64,000 nt of DNA from Cyprinodon diabolis (taxonomy: Eukaryota; Chordata; Actinopteri; Cyprinodontiformes; Cyprinodontidae). The stretch lies in assembly GCA_030533445.1 (NCBI GenBank), contig CM060069.1, positions 3,129,256 through 3,193,255 on the forward strand, given 5' to 3'. The notes under the pieces were generated by a model. That model saw only the letters and a list, made by a program, of their open reading frames with translations, searched no databases and was not told the origin of the DNA. Position numbers and translations under genes: made by a program. The stretch's first letter is position 1, and the number at the start of each line of letters is the position of its first letter. Shown here piece by piece: positions 11,140 through 22,201 of this stretch.

Positions 11140-11513
11140 CGACTGAGGAAGCTTTGATGGACGTTTTCATCACTGGGCTTGGCGAGAGGATTAAGGACGA
11201 GCTCTCCACCCGTGATTATCCTCGCTCGCTAAAGGAGCTGGAGGAGCTCGCCACCCGGATTGACCTTCGCCTTCAGGAGCGACGCAGAGAGCGGGGCCCA
11301 CCGGTTCATCACTTCACCTCCTCTTCCGGCAGGGAGGTTCACAGATCAACTTCAGAGTCCCCTCGTTCCCCTGGACCGGAACCCATGCAGCTGGGACGCG
11401 CTCGGCTCTCCAGGGAGGAGAGGGATCGTCGTCTCAGGTTTCGGCTCTGTCTTTACTGTGGCGGAGAGGGCCATTGGTTGAGTCACTGCCCAGTAAAAGG
11501 ACAGGCTCAGTAG
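11140..11513 (+). pseudogene. gag: Gypsy A gag, C-terminal part
   Basis: The frame encodes the end of a capsid-like region ([40 protein letters not shown]), a Pro/Ser-rich linker with [12 protein letters not shown], and one CCHC zinc knuckle [14 protein letters not shown], then stops at 11513. The N-terminal half of gag is missing. Confidence 0.85.
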
Positions 11514-11569
11514 GAGTGGGGAGGATCCTGCTGAGCCGAGCCAGACTATCTGCCTCTCCAGACTTTATG

Positions 11570-11671
11570 CTTCAATTCAATTCAATTCAATTCAGTTTAT
11601 TTATATAGCGCCAAATTCACAACACGTCATCTCAAGGCACTTTACAGTTCAACCAGATCATACAGTCAAAT
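11570..11671 (-). mobile_element. Short L2 3'-tail insertion
   Basis: About 100 bp begin with a (TTCAA)n run and continue as the reverse complement of the L2 tail seen at 58050-58150 (GTTTATTTATATAGCGCCAA, CTCAAGGCACTTTACAGTTC). It is a strongly 5'-truncated L2 insertion between the gypsy A gag and protease, typical of incomplete target-primed reverse transcription. Confidence 0.88.
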
Positions 11672-11674
11672 CCT

Positions 11675-12097
11675 GTGACTCTGTCTGTTGGCTCTCGCAG
11701 CCATAGTTTGTCTGCCTTTTTGGACTCAGGAGCTGATACCGAGTTCATGCATGGGGCCCTGGCCAGACGACTCGGCATCAAGCTGCTTCCTGCTCGGGAC
11801 TCCCACAAGGTAGTAGCCTTAGATGGGCCCCAGCTTAGTCAGTCCTCTCTCCTAACAGAGCCTGTGGAACTGGTAGTGGGCAGTAATCATGTTGAAACAT
11901 TGTCTTTTCTTATTATCGAGTCACCTCAGGTTCCTGTTATCTTAGGTTCTACCTGGTTAGCCAAGCATAACCCTCATATAGATTGGCAGAGAGTGGAGGT
12001 GTTAGGTTGGTCCTCTTTCTGTTCAAGCTCCAGTTTCTTCAGAGGACTCTGAGTTTTTTCCAGACCTTTCCAATGTTCCGGAGGATTATCATGACCT
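11675..12097 (+). pseudogene. Gypsy A protease
   Basis: The frame contains FLDSGADTEFMHGALARRLG, the DSG active site of a retroviral-type aspartic protease, and the flap-distal block VPVILGSTWLAKHNPHIDW. It ends at 12052 after a frameshift near 12010. In the family this enzyme processes Gag and Pol. Confidence 0.88.
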
Positions 12098-12900
12098 GTG
12101 TTTAATAAGGGAAGGGCCACAGCCCTACCTCCCCACAGACCTTTCGATTGTGGGATCGATTTACTGCCTGGGACCACCCCTCCCACGGGCAAGTTATACT
12201 CCTTGTCTGCCCCTGAATCTAAGGCCATGGAGAAGTACATCTCCAAGTCTCTCAGAGCAGGAATCATTCATCCCTCCTCCTCCCCTGCTGGCGCGGGGTT
12301 CTTTTTTGTGGGAAAGAAGGACGGATCCCTTCGGCCTTGCATTGACTATAGGGGGCTAAATGACATAACGGTTAAGAATCGCTACCCCATTCCACTAATT
12401 AACTCTGCATTTGATCAAATTCAGGGAGCTAAGATTTTTACTAAGCTCGATCTCCGCAACGGTTACCATTTGGTTAGAATCCGGGAGGGTGATGAATGGA
12501 AGACCGCATTCAACACCCCCACCGGTCACTATGAGTACCTGGTGATGCCTTTCGGGCTCACCAATGCACCAGCGGTTTTCCAGAACCTCGTAAATGAGGT
12601 ACTCGGAGACATGGTAGGTCACTTTGTTTTTGTCTACATCGATGACATTATCATCTACTCTCGGGACTTGGACTCCCATAGGCAGCACGTAAGAGCCGTC
12701 CTGCTCCGCTTATTGCAGAACCAGTTATTCGTTAAGGCGTTAAGTGCGAGTTCCATATAGACACTATTTCTTTTCTGGGCTTTGTAGTCTCCCCTGACCA
12801 GATCTCTATGGACCCCTTAAAGGTGCGTGCAGTTACAGATTAGCCAGTACCCAAGGATAGGAAGCAACTACAAAGGTTCCTAGGCTTTGCAAACTTCTAC
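12098..12900 (+). pseudogene. Gypsy A reverse transcriptase
   Basis: The frame 12098-12760 carries the RT blocks [69 protein letters not shown] and [11 protein letters not shown] (YIDD catalytic box). A small deletion near 12738 shifts the frame, and a TAG near 12841 interrupts the thumb/connection, which continues as [19 protein letters not shown]. Confidence 0.92.
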
Positions 12901-13496
12901 CGCAGGTTCATTAGGAATTACAGTCAGGTGGCTGCGTCCCTCCATGCCCTCACCTCTGCCAAGGTTAGGTGCTGTTGGACCGATCAGGCTGATCGGGCTT
13001 TCATTAGGCTTAAAGCCGCCTTCTCCTCTGCTCCTGTTCTTGTGTCTCCTGACCCGGACAAGCAGTTCATTGTTGAGGTGGATGCCTCTAGTACAGGGGT
13101 AGGGGCAGTTCTTAGTCAGGAGGCCAGGGATGGGAGGATCCACCCATGTGCCTTCTTCTCTAAGAAGCTGTCAGCTGCTGAACAAAACTATGATGTCGGG
13201 GACAGAGAATTGCTGGCAGTCAAACTGGCTCTGGAGGAGTGGAGACACTGGCTGGAGGGAGCCAGTACTCCTTTCCTGGTCTGGACCAACCACAAAAATC
13301 TTGAGTATCTTAAGTCTGCTAAGAGACTTAATCCCCGACAGGCGAGGTGGGCACTGTTCTTTGGCCGTTTAAATTTATCTTTGTGTTACAGACCCGGGTC
13401 TAAGAATGTCAAGCCCGAAGCTTTGTCCAGGATGTTTGAGGCGGATGATGAGAGCTCAGTTGGTGCTGAGGAATTTGTCTTGCCCGAAACAGTAAG
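12901..13496 (+). pseudogene. Gypsy A RNase H
   Basis: An open segment continues from the RT with [18 protein letters not shown] (first acidic residue), [19 protein letters not shown] (second), [19 protein letters not shown] and [20 protein letters not shown]. Expected acidic residues are present, but one site reads VWTNHKN where the sister element has VWTDHKN, so one catalytic Asp looks replaced. Confidence 0.88.
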
Positions 13497-14058
13497 GTGC
13501 TCTGTAACTATGGTCGACTTGAGAAGGAGGTCAGGCAGGCCCTCCACAACCAACCTTCTCCCTCCGAATGTCGTAGTGGCCATTTGTTTGTCCCAGATGC
13601 CCTCAGACAGAGAGTGTTAAGTTTCTGCCATGCATCCCGTTTGTTTTGTCATCCTGGTGTGTCCAAAACCATCTGTGTTGTCCGGTCTCAGTTTTGGTGG
13701 CTTTCTCTGTCTGCAGACGTGCGGGAGTTTGTGGCAGCCTGTCCGATTTGCAACCAGTCCAAGTCATCCAAAAGACCTCCTTCTGGCTTGCTTCGACCCG
13801 TTCCCATCCCATCCCGGCCATGGTCTCACATTTCCATGGATTTCATTACTGGGTTACCGTGCTCAGAAGGTAACACTGTCATCCTCACTTTCATAGAAAG
13901 GTGTTCTAAAACGATTCATCTGGTTCCTCTGCCCAAACTTCCCTCTGCCAAGGAGATGGGGGAGGTTCTTATCCGTGAGGTCTTTCGGCTTCATGGCCTC
14001 CCCACAGATATTGTTTCAGACAGGGGTTCTCAATTTGTGTCCTGTTTCTGGAGAGAGT
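13497..14058 (+). pseudogene. Gypsy A integrase, N-terminal half, cut by the ERV
   Basis: The frame has the zinc-binding domain (CHASRLFCHPGVSKT, CPICNQSK) and the core with SHISMDFITGLPCSEG (first Asp) and DIVSDRGSQFVSCFWREL (second Asp). The ERV LTR begins at 14059. The catalytic Glu block ([10 protein letters not shown]) lies beyond the ERV at about 39100, and a second copy lies at about 15045. Confidence 0.92.
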
Positions 14059-14987
14059 TGTAGTGAATTAATCTGCACCAATAATTAGAATAAAATGGAA
14101 TTAAATGTTTTACAATGCATATAGAGTTGTTTCTCAATAAATACATTTATGTTATTAAGGCCAAAGCGATAGAAAGAGAGCAGTGTGTGTATGGCTCTGC
14201 AGCTGGGCCATTGAAGTCTTGAGAGCCGAGTAAGATGCAGGTAATGGACAGGAGACAGAAGTATTGGATTGAATCCAAGGTGCAGGGCTACAGAGATGAG
14301 GCCTTTTGATGATGAAGTCACACTCATTAAAAATGAATTATTTGGACATATCAAGGTTGTGCAGGCCAGCTGCACCAACTGTGATGTATGAGTTGTCATA
14401 TCCAAAATGATACTGTGCGGTACGGAGCAGGTACTGAGCGACATATATGTGATGTGTTACTAAGATGTTGAGTTTTAAGGTTATGCTGACCATTTTCAAA
14501 GAAATGTTATGATCATAAGTCACACTGGATGAAAACTTTGTTTTGACATTTTAATGATTAAGGCCATGATGTGTTTTTGATTTAATGGCAAGAAATGTCA
14601 CCATGACCTGTAACAAAGGCTTTTAATTAAATATATAAAAAAATATGTTTTGAAGGGGGTTTTCCCCCGGTAAGATAAAAATAATTGGACTTACCTGTGG
14701 AAAAGTACCTAAAATTAGGTAAGAATAGGAGGGGCTTGTGGGAGGAGCCCACAAGCACCTAGAGTGTATAAAAGAAGGCCATTTTCAACATTTTGTCAGT
14801 TGCTCACCAGTGATCAGCTCATGTGGTTACTTTGTATTTTGCAATAAACCACGTTGGACCTGGACTCAGTTGCTTCTGCCTAATTTTTGATCATTGTCTG
14901 AAGACTTTTCTACTGCTTTTTAAGGACTCTGAATTTTATTAGACTTAGCACCAATTTTAAGTCGTTGGGAGGACATTTTCCACGACA
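14059..14987 (+). mobile_element. ERV LTR, upstream copy
   Basis: It starts TGTAGTGAATTAATC and ends TTTTCCACGACA. It has a TATA box TATAAAAG at 14767-14774 and a polyadenylation signal AATAAA at 14843-14848. GAGT lies directly before it (14055-14058) and directly after it (14988-14991), as for an LTR with a 4-bp target duplication on both sides. What follows is gypsy A integrase sequence, not a primer-binding site. Confidence 0.93.
14706..14756. promoter_or_regulatory. Palindromes upstream of the LTR TATA box
   Basis: TACCTAAAATTAGGTA (14706-14721) is a perfect inverted repeat with a 2-bp centre. GCTTGTGGG-AGGAG-CCCACAAGC (14734-14756) is a 9-bp inverted repeat with a 5-bp centre, ending 11 bp before TATAAAAG. 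In the downstream LTR the second is unchanged and the first has one mismatch. Position and symmetry suggest sites for a dimeric DNA-binding protein; that is an inference. Confidence 0.6.
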
Positions 14988-15213
14988 GAGTTCTGTTCTC
15001 TGTTGGGGATCACAGTCAGTCTGTCTTGAGGTTTTCACCCCCAAACAGACGGTCAGACAGAGAGGGCCAACCAAGAGGTAGAAACTAAGATCCGCATTCT
15101 CTGTGAGGCTGATCCTACTAAGTGGGCCAGCCAACTCCCTTGGGTCGAGCATGCTGTCAACTCAACTCCCTCCAGCACCACTGGGTTGTCCCCTTTTTAC
15201 ATTGTTTTTGGTC
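14988..15213 (+). pseudogene. Extra copy of gypsy A integrase segment inside the ERV
   Basis: These 226 bp are nearly identical (about 3 differences) to 39045-39270, which follows the downstream LTR. They encode the gypsy A integrase block with [20 protein letters not shown] and end abruptly at TTTTTGGT, where ERV leader sequence begins at 15214. Confidence 0.92.
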
Positions 15214-15860
15214 AGTGAAGAAAAGTAGAAGTGGACTGTAAATATATAATCATTTGTCTTGTGTGTCTTTGTCTATGTGAAGTGTGAAAGAGTTAACTAT
15301 TAAAAGGGAGTAAGCGAGGAGATAGAAATAAGAAGTAGCATAAAGACTAAGAATAATAAATAAAATAGTAATTCATTATTAAGAATAAGACAAGACTTAA
15401 AAGGCATAATGATAAATTAACAGAATCAATTATTATAAAATATAGTTAAAAGGAGTAAAATAAAAGTAACAGAATTGGTAATAACAAAATACATAGTTAA
15501 AAGAATAAAATAAATTAACAAGGTCCCAATATAAAATTACAAAATAGCTTATAAGCGGTATGTGATAAAGATAGTATAAACATATATTATTATGAATTAT
15601 ATTATACATAAAATAAATTAGAGGATAACAATACGTAGTGAAAGTACAAAATAATATGATAGATCTGTTCTTTTAGAGATCCTAACTTGAATTATAGAAA
15701 ACTAAAAATTAAGAAGTAGAGTAATTAGACAAAAAGGAAAAAGTAAATAAAACACGATCTGTATTGGAGAGAGCAGAACCAGTTAAATTAAAATTAATTA
15801 AAGATTATAAAGGTTGGTGAATAAGCACAGACCCCAAGGGTTGAGTGACTGCTGGTTGCC
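15214..15860 (+). other. ERV 5' leader, AT-rich; no primer-binding site seen
   Basis: This is non-coding AT-rich DNA between the gypsy fragment and the gag ATG. In a retrovirus the leader holds the tRNA primer-binding site immediately after the LTR, the splice donor and the packaging signal. The join to gypsy DNA at 15213/15214 leaves no TGG-type binding site next to the LTR, so the leader's first part appears lost. No splice donor was identified with confidence. Confidence 0.55.
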
Positions 15861-17137
15861 ATGGGAGCCAATGTGAGCAAACAGAGTGAGGGGCTTACGC
15901 TTGCCAAGCTGGTAATAATGACACACCCGTCCAATAAGCACAAAATTCAAAAATGCATGACAGAATGGCATAAGATAACATCAGGGAAAAATCGCTGGCC
16001 TAAAGAGGGCAGCTTTGATCCTTCATGCTGTGATGAAGTAGAAGAAAGACTGAGGGATAAAGATAAGAAACAAGACCGAATGCATTTGCATAAAAAACAG
16101 AAACATGCTGAACAGAGAGACATCCTGCGATATTTTAAAGTTGAACACCATAAGAGTCCAACAGCCCCTGACTATACTGATCATAAGCCACCACCTTATC
16201 GCCCCAGCGTAGCAGGCCAGTACCCAGTAATGATAGAGAAACCAGGTAGCAAGGGAAAAATTACAGGACAACTTAAATTAGTGTTAGAAGAAGATGAGGA
16301 AGAAGCAGAAAAAGAAATGAGTAGCACGCAGCAGAAAGAGCAGGACTATAGCAGTGAAGACGAAGAATCAGATAGAACCTTAGAAGTAAGGAGAAGATCA
16401 CACTATAGCCGTTCCCTACCCCCAAGACATCGCAGACGTACACCATATCAGAGGGTCCCCATATGCCATTCAGAGCCCAGGACCAAGTTGACATATATGG
16501 ATGAAACTGAATCAATGGCAGAACACATAGACAAGGAGCTGGAGAAACTGAAGAAAGACTTTTTACTAATCAGGGAACAACAGGAAAAAGAAAAAGCACA
16601 AGAGAAATATCAAAAAGAAATGAGAGACAATAAAAAGACAAAAAGAGGAAAGAAAGAAATTAAGAAAAGAAATCGAGGAATTGAAAAGAATGGAAGAAGA
16701 GCAGCTCGTAAAAGAAGCGGCCAGTGCTGATTACTCAGACCAGCCAAGTCTACGGACTGTGACCCTGATTAATAAAGCAAAAATAAAGGAGGGAGAAGAG
16801 ACTGGATGTGAGGAGGAAGGTTTAATAGAAAGTGATGTGACTGAGTGGGAGGACATTGAAACGCAGGATGGAGGCTCAGACATACTGCCGTCAACAAACC
16901 CATTCTATGAGGGGTTCAAGGAGAGAAGCAGGCCAGTGGCAAAAGAACAAAAGCCACTCGCAGCAGAATGTGACGTGGATCTGCAAATAGTAAGAAGCGG
17001 CCCTCGCCCAATGCTGACCAGGTTCCAAGCACGGCAGCAGAAGACAGAACAAGATCAAGGTGAGACATATATGGCTCCCTTTCTGTCTAAAGGACCACAT
17101 GAAGACAGATATGTGCCATGGTCATTTATGGACATGA
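15861..17137 (+). pseudogene. gag: ERV gag, matrix and linker part, frameshifted
   Basis: The ATG at 15861 opens MGANVSKQSEG, an N-myristoylation signal (Gly2, Ser6) expected of a membrane-targeted matrix protein. A matrix-like domain (about residues 1-60) is followed by a long charged region with a PPPY motif (about residue 110), acidic runs, and a Lys/Glu-rich coiled-coil-like stretch (about 215-280). The frame shifts between about 16660 and 16720: the first frame ends at 16730 and the second runs from about 16681 through VPWSFMDM at 17137, where gypsy B copy 1 is inserted. PPxY motifs recruit budding factors in retroviral Gags. Confidence 0.8.
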
Positions 17138-17255
17138 TGTTGGGATCTGGAGCTGTACCACCTTCCTCCAGCAGAGTGCGCCGTGGGTCTCCTTGAGCTG
17201 GAGTCTTCCAGCACACCTGTGACGCATCTGCTCATCAGGAGACCTCCCCTTTATA
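17138..17255 (+). mobile_element. Gypsy B copy 1, remnant of 5' LTR
   Basis: These 118 bp match the first bases of the 3' LTR at 21484 (GATCTGGAGCTGTACCACCT onward) up to CCCCTTTATA. After this the sequence jumps to a point inside gag, so about 590 bp of LTR and roughly 110 bp of gag start are deleted. Confidence 0.9.
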
Positions 17256-18230
17256 CTAAAATTGAACACCAAAATCAGATGCTACAAACATATGCCAGTT
17301 ACATGGGTAATGCTAACGCCACGCCAGCGGTACGTCCAGTTCCGGATCCACTTCCGCCTCCAAGGTCACCGGCAGTGACGTCATTTCCTGAGTTCCGTCC
17401 CAGCCTGCCTGAAAGATTCTCAGGTAACCCAAAAGATTGTAAGGGATTTTTGTTCCAATGTCGATTACTTTTTGAACATTCTCCTGGCAGTTTTCCGAAT
17501 GATAGAAAGAAAATATCATTCATTCTTTCTCAACTCACTGGACGAGGCAAGGTTCTCCTCTGAATCCAGTTTCACTTGTACTTTTTCCGAGTTTATTTCA
17601 GAGTTTTCCCAACCACGACTCTGATAAAACTATTGAATCCCGAGCCCTGCTGAATTAAAGACAGGGAAATTCCACAGTGGCTGAGTTTTCCATCGACTTC
17701 CGGGTCAAGGCCGCAGACTCTGGATGGAACGAATGTGCACTTAAGAGTGCCTATTTTAAAGCCTTAAATGATAACATCAAGGATGAACTAGCCACGATCG
17801 ACGAACCAAATAGTTTGGAGGATTTAATTCGTTTAACCATCAGATTGGATAACAGGCTCCGAACTAGAAACAACACTAGACAAAGAACTCTGAATTTTTC
17901 TGTGTCAACCCCTGCATTAAATAATGCTTTTTTTTTTTCTGGATCCACAGAACCCGTTTCCAAGCCAAAGGTTAAAAACCAGACTCTTTCTGTTCCAGTC
18001 CAAGTCTCTCACTCAGATGTAGCAGAAGTTGAACCATGCAGATTGGACACACAAGGCAAACCCCTGAGGAAAGACAACGACGATTCAGGGGCAATCTGTG
18101 TCTATACTGTGGTGAGACTGGCCATTTCATTGCTTCTTGCCCGGCTAAGTCAAAAGCCAGGGCCCGTCAGAGGAACTGAGGAGTCTGACGGGCCATTTGA
18201 AAACTGAAAAAGCTCCTCATCTGATGTTAC
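17256..18230 (+). pseudogene. gag: Gypsy B copy 1 gag
   Basis: Two frames (to 17563, and 17677-18207) correspond to the gag of copy 2. Features are HQNQMLQTYASYMGNANATP, FRPSLPERFSGNPKDCKGFL and a capsid-like region with VAEFSIDFRVKAADSGWNEC. Short deletions near 17560 and a frame break before the zinc knuckle (18100-18150, where [15 protein letters not shown] replaces the readable CCHC frame) inactivate it. Confidence 0.88.
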
Positions 18231-18234
18231 CAGC

Positions 18235-18790
18235 TACACTTTTTTTCTAACCAGAATCTCACCCTGTCTGCTTTCATTGACTCCGGATGTGAGAGTAACC
18301 TCATTGATTCTAACCTTGTCCAGCAATTACAGATTGAAACTGTTCCGTTATCCAAGCCTCTCAGAGTATCCGCTATTGATGGAAAGAAACTCCATCAAGT
18401 CACTCATCAAACACAACCTCTAGAACTTTTGATCTCCGGAAATCATCGTGAGACATTAACCTTTTTTGTTTTTCCTTCTGCATGCTCCCCCTTGGTGCTT
18501 GGATTTGAGTGGCTGGAACGGCATAATCCCCATATCAACTGGGCTGAACGCCACATTGAGCTTTGGTCCACCTCCTGTCACGAGATATGTCTTCGTTCTG
18601 CAGCTCCCGCTGTTCAGTTTCCTAGAGGTAGGGGGGAGATGGACTCTCCTGACCTTACTTCTGTTCCTTCCGAGTATCATGATCTGGCACCAGTCTTCAG
18701 TAAGGTCAGTGCTACGTCTCTTCCACCTCACAGACCATATGATTGTGCCATTGAATTATTACCAGGAGCTCCTATGCCCAGCAGTTGACT
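18235..18790 (+). pseudogene. Gypsy B copy 1 protease
   Basis: The aspartic protease active site reads AFIDSGCESNLIDSNLVQQL (near 18275), with the C-terminal block [20 protein letters not shown]. The frame ends at a TGA near 18786, just before the RT N-terminal region. Confidence 0.85.
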
Positions 18791-20220
18791 TTATAACATC
18801 TCTAAGCCTGAACGTGAGACCATACAGAAATATATTAATGAGTCTCTGGCTGCTGGGATAATCCGCCCATCTTCCTCTCCTCTTGGTGCTGGTTTCTTTT
18901 TTGTGGGCAAAAAGGATGGTTCCCTACGACCCTGTATAGATTACAGAGGTCTTAACCAGATAAACGTCAAAAATAAGTACCCACTACCATTACTGGCATC
19001 AGCATTTGAACCTGTTCAGGGTGCAACAGTCTTCACCAAGCTCGATTTGAGAAATGCTTATCACCTTCTTAGGATAAGAGAAGGAGACGAATGGAAGACA
19101 GCCTTTAAGACCCCCTTAGGCCAATGTGAGTACTTGGCCATGCCTTTTGGTCTCACAAACGCTCCAGCCTGTTTTCAAGCTCTAGTCAATGATGTCCTCA
19201 GAGATTTTTTGAATATATTCGTGTTTGTGTACATTGACGACATTTTGATCTACTACAAGAACCTATCTGAGCATAAGAAACATGTCCGTCTGGTCCTTCA
19301 GAGACTTTTGGAAAACAAACTCTTTGTGAAGGCAGAAAAATGTGAATTTGACCAACCATCTGTCACTTTTTTAGGGTTTGTGCTCGAGGGCGTGCAGGTT
19401 AAGCCATCCGAAGACAAGATAAAGGCAGTTCTTGACTGGCCGAAATCTGAAAACCGCAAACAGCTTCATAAGTTCCTTGGTTTTGCAAACTTTTACAGAC
19501 GCTTCATAAGGAATTACAGTCAAACAGCTCTACCTCTCACAACCCTGACTTCAGTAAAGAATACTTTTCTATGGACACCTGAAGCTCAAAAAGCTTTTGA
19601 AAAATTAAAAACCCTGTTTTCTAGAGCTCCCATTCTGATCCAGCCAGATCCCTCTAAACAATTTATCTTAGAGGTGGATGCCTCAGACTCCGGTGTTGGA
19701 GCTGTTTTATCTCAGCAACTTGACTCAGACCAAAAGATTCACCCCTGTGCCTTTTTTTCTCGTAGACTCTCACCAGCGGAGCAAAACTATGATGTCGGAG
19801 ATCGTGAACTTCTAGCCATCAAACTCGCCTTGGAGGAGTGGAGACACTGGCTCGAGGGGGCCGAACATCCAGTTTTGGTCTGGACAGACCATAAAAACCT
19901 GGCCTATCTCCAATCCGCCAAACAAGCTAACCCATGTCATTCTAGATGGTCACTGTTCTTCTCCCAATTCAATCTCATAATCTCTTACAGACCTGGTTCC
20001 AAGAACATCAAGCCCAATTCTCTCTCTCGTCTTTACTCTGCTGATCAACCTGAGACGCCCGAGCCTGTTCTTCCTGCCTCCTGTACTGTAGGAGTGGTTT
20101 CCTGGGAGATCACTGATCTCATCAACTCTGCCCTTGCCTCTGAACCTGACCCAGGTAAAGGCCCTCAAAATAAAACCTATGTTCCTTCTTCTGTCAGATC
20201 CCGCCTGATCCAGTGGATGC
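18791..20220 (+). pseudogene. Gypsy B copy 1 RT and RNase H
   Basis: The open frame 18903-20411 is the longest in the window (502 codons). RT blocks are [54 protein letters not shown] and [13 protein letters not shown], followed by [16 protein letters not shown]. RNase H blocks are [50 protein letters not shown] and [17 protein letters not shown]. Catalytic residues of both domains look present. The frame then enters the integrase zinc domain and breaks. Confidence 0.92.
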
Positions 20221-21472
20221 ATGCAGCTAAATCCTGGAGTGAGCAGAACAATAGCCCTGATTACAAGACGTTTCTGGTGGCCATCCTTACACAAGGACGT
20301 AAAAGAGTATGTTTTGGCATGTCCCATCTGCGCCAGAAACAAAACCTCTCACCAACCACCTTCTGCATCCTCTACCTGTTCCTACCCGTCCCTGGTCTCA
20401 TATTGCCGTAGATTTTGTCACTGGTCTCCGGATTTCCAGAGATATGTCCACCATTTTAACCATAGTCGACCGTTTCTCCAAGTCTTGTCATTTAATTCCC
20501 CTCAAACAACTTCCCACGGCTTTCCAGACGGCACAGCTTCTGGTGAAGCATGTTTTCTAGCTCCATGGCATCCCACAGGAAATTCTCTCTGACCGTGGCC
20601 CACAGTTCATTTCTCAAGTCTGGAAAGCCTTCTGTTCAGCTTTAAACTGTAAGTCCTCTCTAACCTCTGGTTATCATCCACAGTCTAACGGGCAGACGGA
20701 GAGAATGAATCAGCAACTAGAGTCCATTCTCCGCTGCCTGACCTCAAACAACCCCACCGACTGGAGTCAGTACCTGTACTGGATCGAATACGCCCACAAC
20801 TCACTCAAGTCAGCTTCCACTGGTTTTTCCCCGTTTCAGGTATCTCTCGGTTATCAGCCTCCACTTTTCCCTGCAGACTAGAGAGAGATTTCGGTCCGTT
20901 CAGTTCATCAGCACATCCGTCGTTGTCAGAGGGTCTGGAAGGACACCATCGCCACCCTCAACCGTTCTTCTGTCTCAACTAAACGCTTCGCTGACTCCAA
21001 GAGACGCCCGGCCCCTGACTACTCCATTGGCCAAGAGGTATGGCTCTCTACACGAGACATTCCCCTCAACGGTATGTCTCGAAAGCTGTCCCCCCGGTTC
21101 ATTGGTCCTTACAAGGTTGCCCAGTTCATCAACCCCTATGCTGTACGTTTACACCTTCCTCCGAGTCTCCGCATCCATCCCACGTTCCGTGTCTCCCAGA
21201 TAAAACCTGTTGTTTCTAGCCCCCTGTCCCCTCCATCCGACTCCCCTCCACCCGCCCTGGACATCGATGGACATCCTGCCTTCACCGTCCCCCGGATCGT
21301 GGACTCCCGTCGGCGAGGTCGTGGTTGGCAGTACGTCGACGATTGGGAGGGCTACGGTCCGGAGGACCGCACATGGGTTCCTGGCTCTTTTATCCTCGAT
21401 CCATCCGTGATCGAGGAATATGAGAGCTCCCTCCCGTCAACATCTTCTGGACCGCCAAGAGGCGGTCGTTGA
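20221..21472 (+). pseudogene. Gypsy B copy 1 integrase and chromodomain
   Basis: Broken frames encode [42 protein letters not shown], the SDRGPQ and [10 protein letters not shown] blocks of the core (about 20590-20710), and the C-terminal domain (21074-21472) with LSPRFIGPYKVAQFINPYAV. A chromodomain follows: IVDSRRRGRGWQYVDDWEGY. Chromodomains steer chromovirus integration by binding modified histones. There are at least three frame breaks. Confidence 0.9.
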
Positions 21473-21483
21473 GAGGGGGGTAC

Positions 21484-22196
21484 TGTTGAGATCTGGAGCT
21501 GTACCACCTTCCTCCAGCAGAGTGCACCGTGGGTCTCCTGGAGCTGGAGTCTTCCAGCACACCTGTGACGCATCTACTCATCAGGAGACCTCCCCTTTAT
21601 AACCAGCTGCCAGACCTTGCTTCGACGCCGCAGTGTTGACCTTAGTTTGGTTAGCGACCTGAGCCTTCGAAACTGATAAGAATCTTAGTTGTCTCTAGAG
21701 AGAGATCTGATTCTAACTCTCTTCTGTTTTTGTCTCTCAGGAAACCTGTCTCTAGCCTGAAGCTCTGGATGAGCTTAACCTGCCAATTTGCCCTGGTGAG
21801 CCAAACCTGAAGATTCCTATGTGGATTCTGCTGCTGCTCTTAGTGAAGAGCTGAAACTCTAATCCAGGTCTGCCATTCAAAGTAAGAAGCTAGACGCTGC
21901 AGCTGCTCGTGTACTCTGCTGAACTAACAGTCTTTGGACCCAACGGTTCCTCCTCTCTCAAAGAGAAGCCCGGATTCAGTCAAGGTAGAATTCTGAATTA
22001 TCTAAGGACTCATGCTCATCTGCCTGCCTTTCTAATCAAACTATTATCTCTGCAGACTTCAGTGAACCAGCCCGGACCAGTTCAAGATTCTGTACTTAAC
22101 TTGTATTATTGCACATTCAATAAACTCTGTTAAACCTTTTACCCAGCCTCCGTTGTTTTCTGCATGTGGGCTAAGTACCTCAAACCCATCATGACA
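21484..22196 (+). mobile_element. Gypsy B copy 1, 3' LTR
   Basis: A 713-bp LTR, TGTTGAGATCTGG to CCCATCATGACA, is preceded by the purine tract GAGAGGGGGG (about 21471-21480). It contains AATAAA near 22120. It lines up with the intact LTR of copy 2 at 29635-30340. Confidence 0.93.
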
Positions 22197-22201
22197 CATG
22201 A

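Larger units (their letters stand above)
11140..14058 (+). mobile_element. Gypsy A (chromovirus), 5' part; no 5' LTR
   Basis: This Ty3/gypsy element contains the C-terminal part of gag, protease, RT, RNase H and the first half of integrase, and is interrupted at 14058 by an ERV LTR. It resumes at 39045 with the rest of integrase, a chromodomain and the 3' LTR. RT before integrase defines Ty3/gypsy; the chromodomain makes it a chromovirus, of the sushi-like type known in fish. The 5' LTR and gag start are missing. Frameshifts and stops occur throughout pol. Confidence 0.93.
17138..22196 (+). mobile_element. Gypsy B copy 1 (chromovirus) inserted in ERV gag
   Basis: It is bounded by TGTTGGGATC and CATCATGACA with a perfect 5-bp target duplication CATGA (17133-17137, 22197-22201). 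The ERV gag frame continues on both sides. The 5' LTR is reduced to 17138-17255, and the deletion extends into the first part of gag. The gene order is gag, protease, RT, RNase H, integrase with chromodomain, then the 3' LTR at 21484-22196. It belongs to the same family as copy 2 (24715-30340). Confidence 0.95.
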
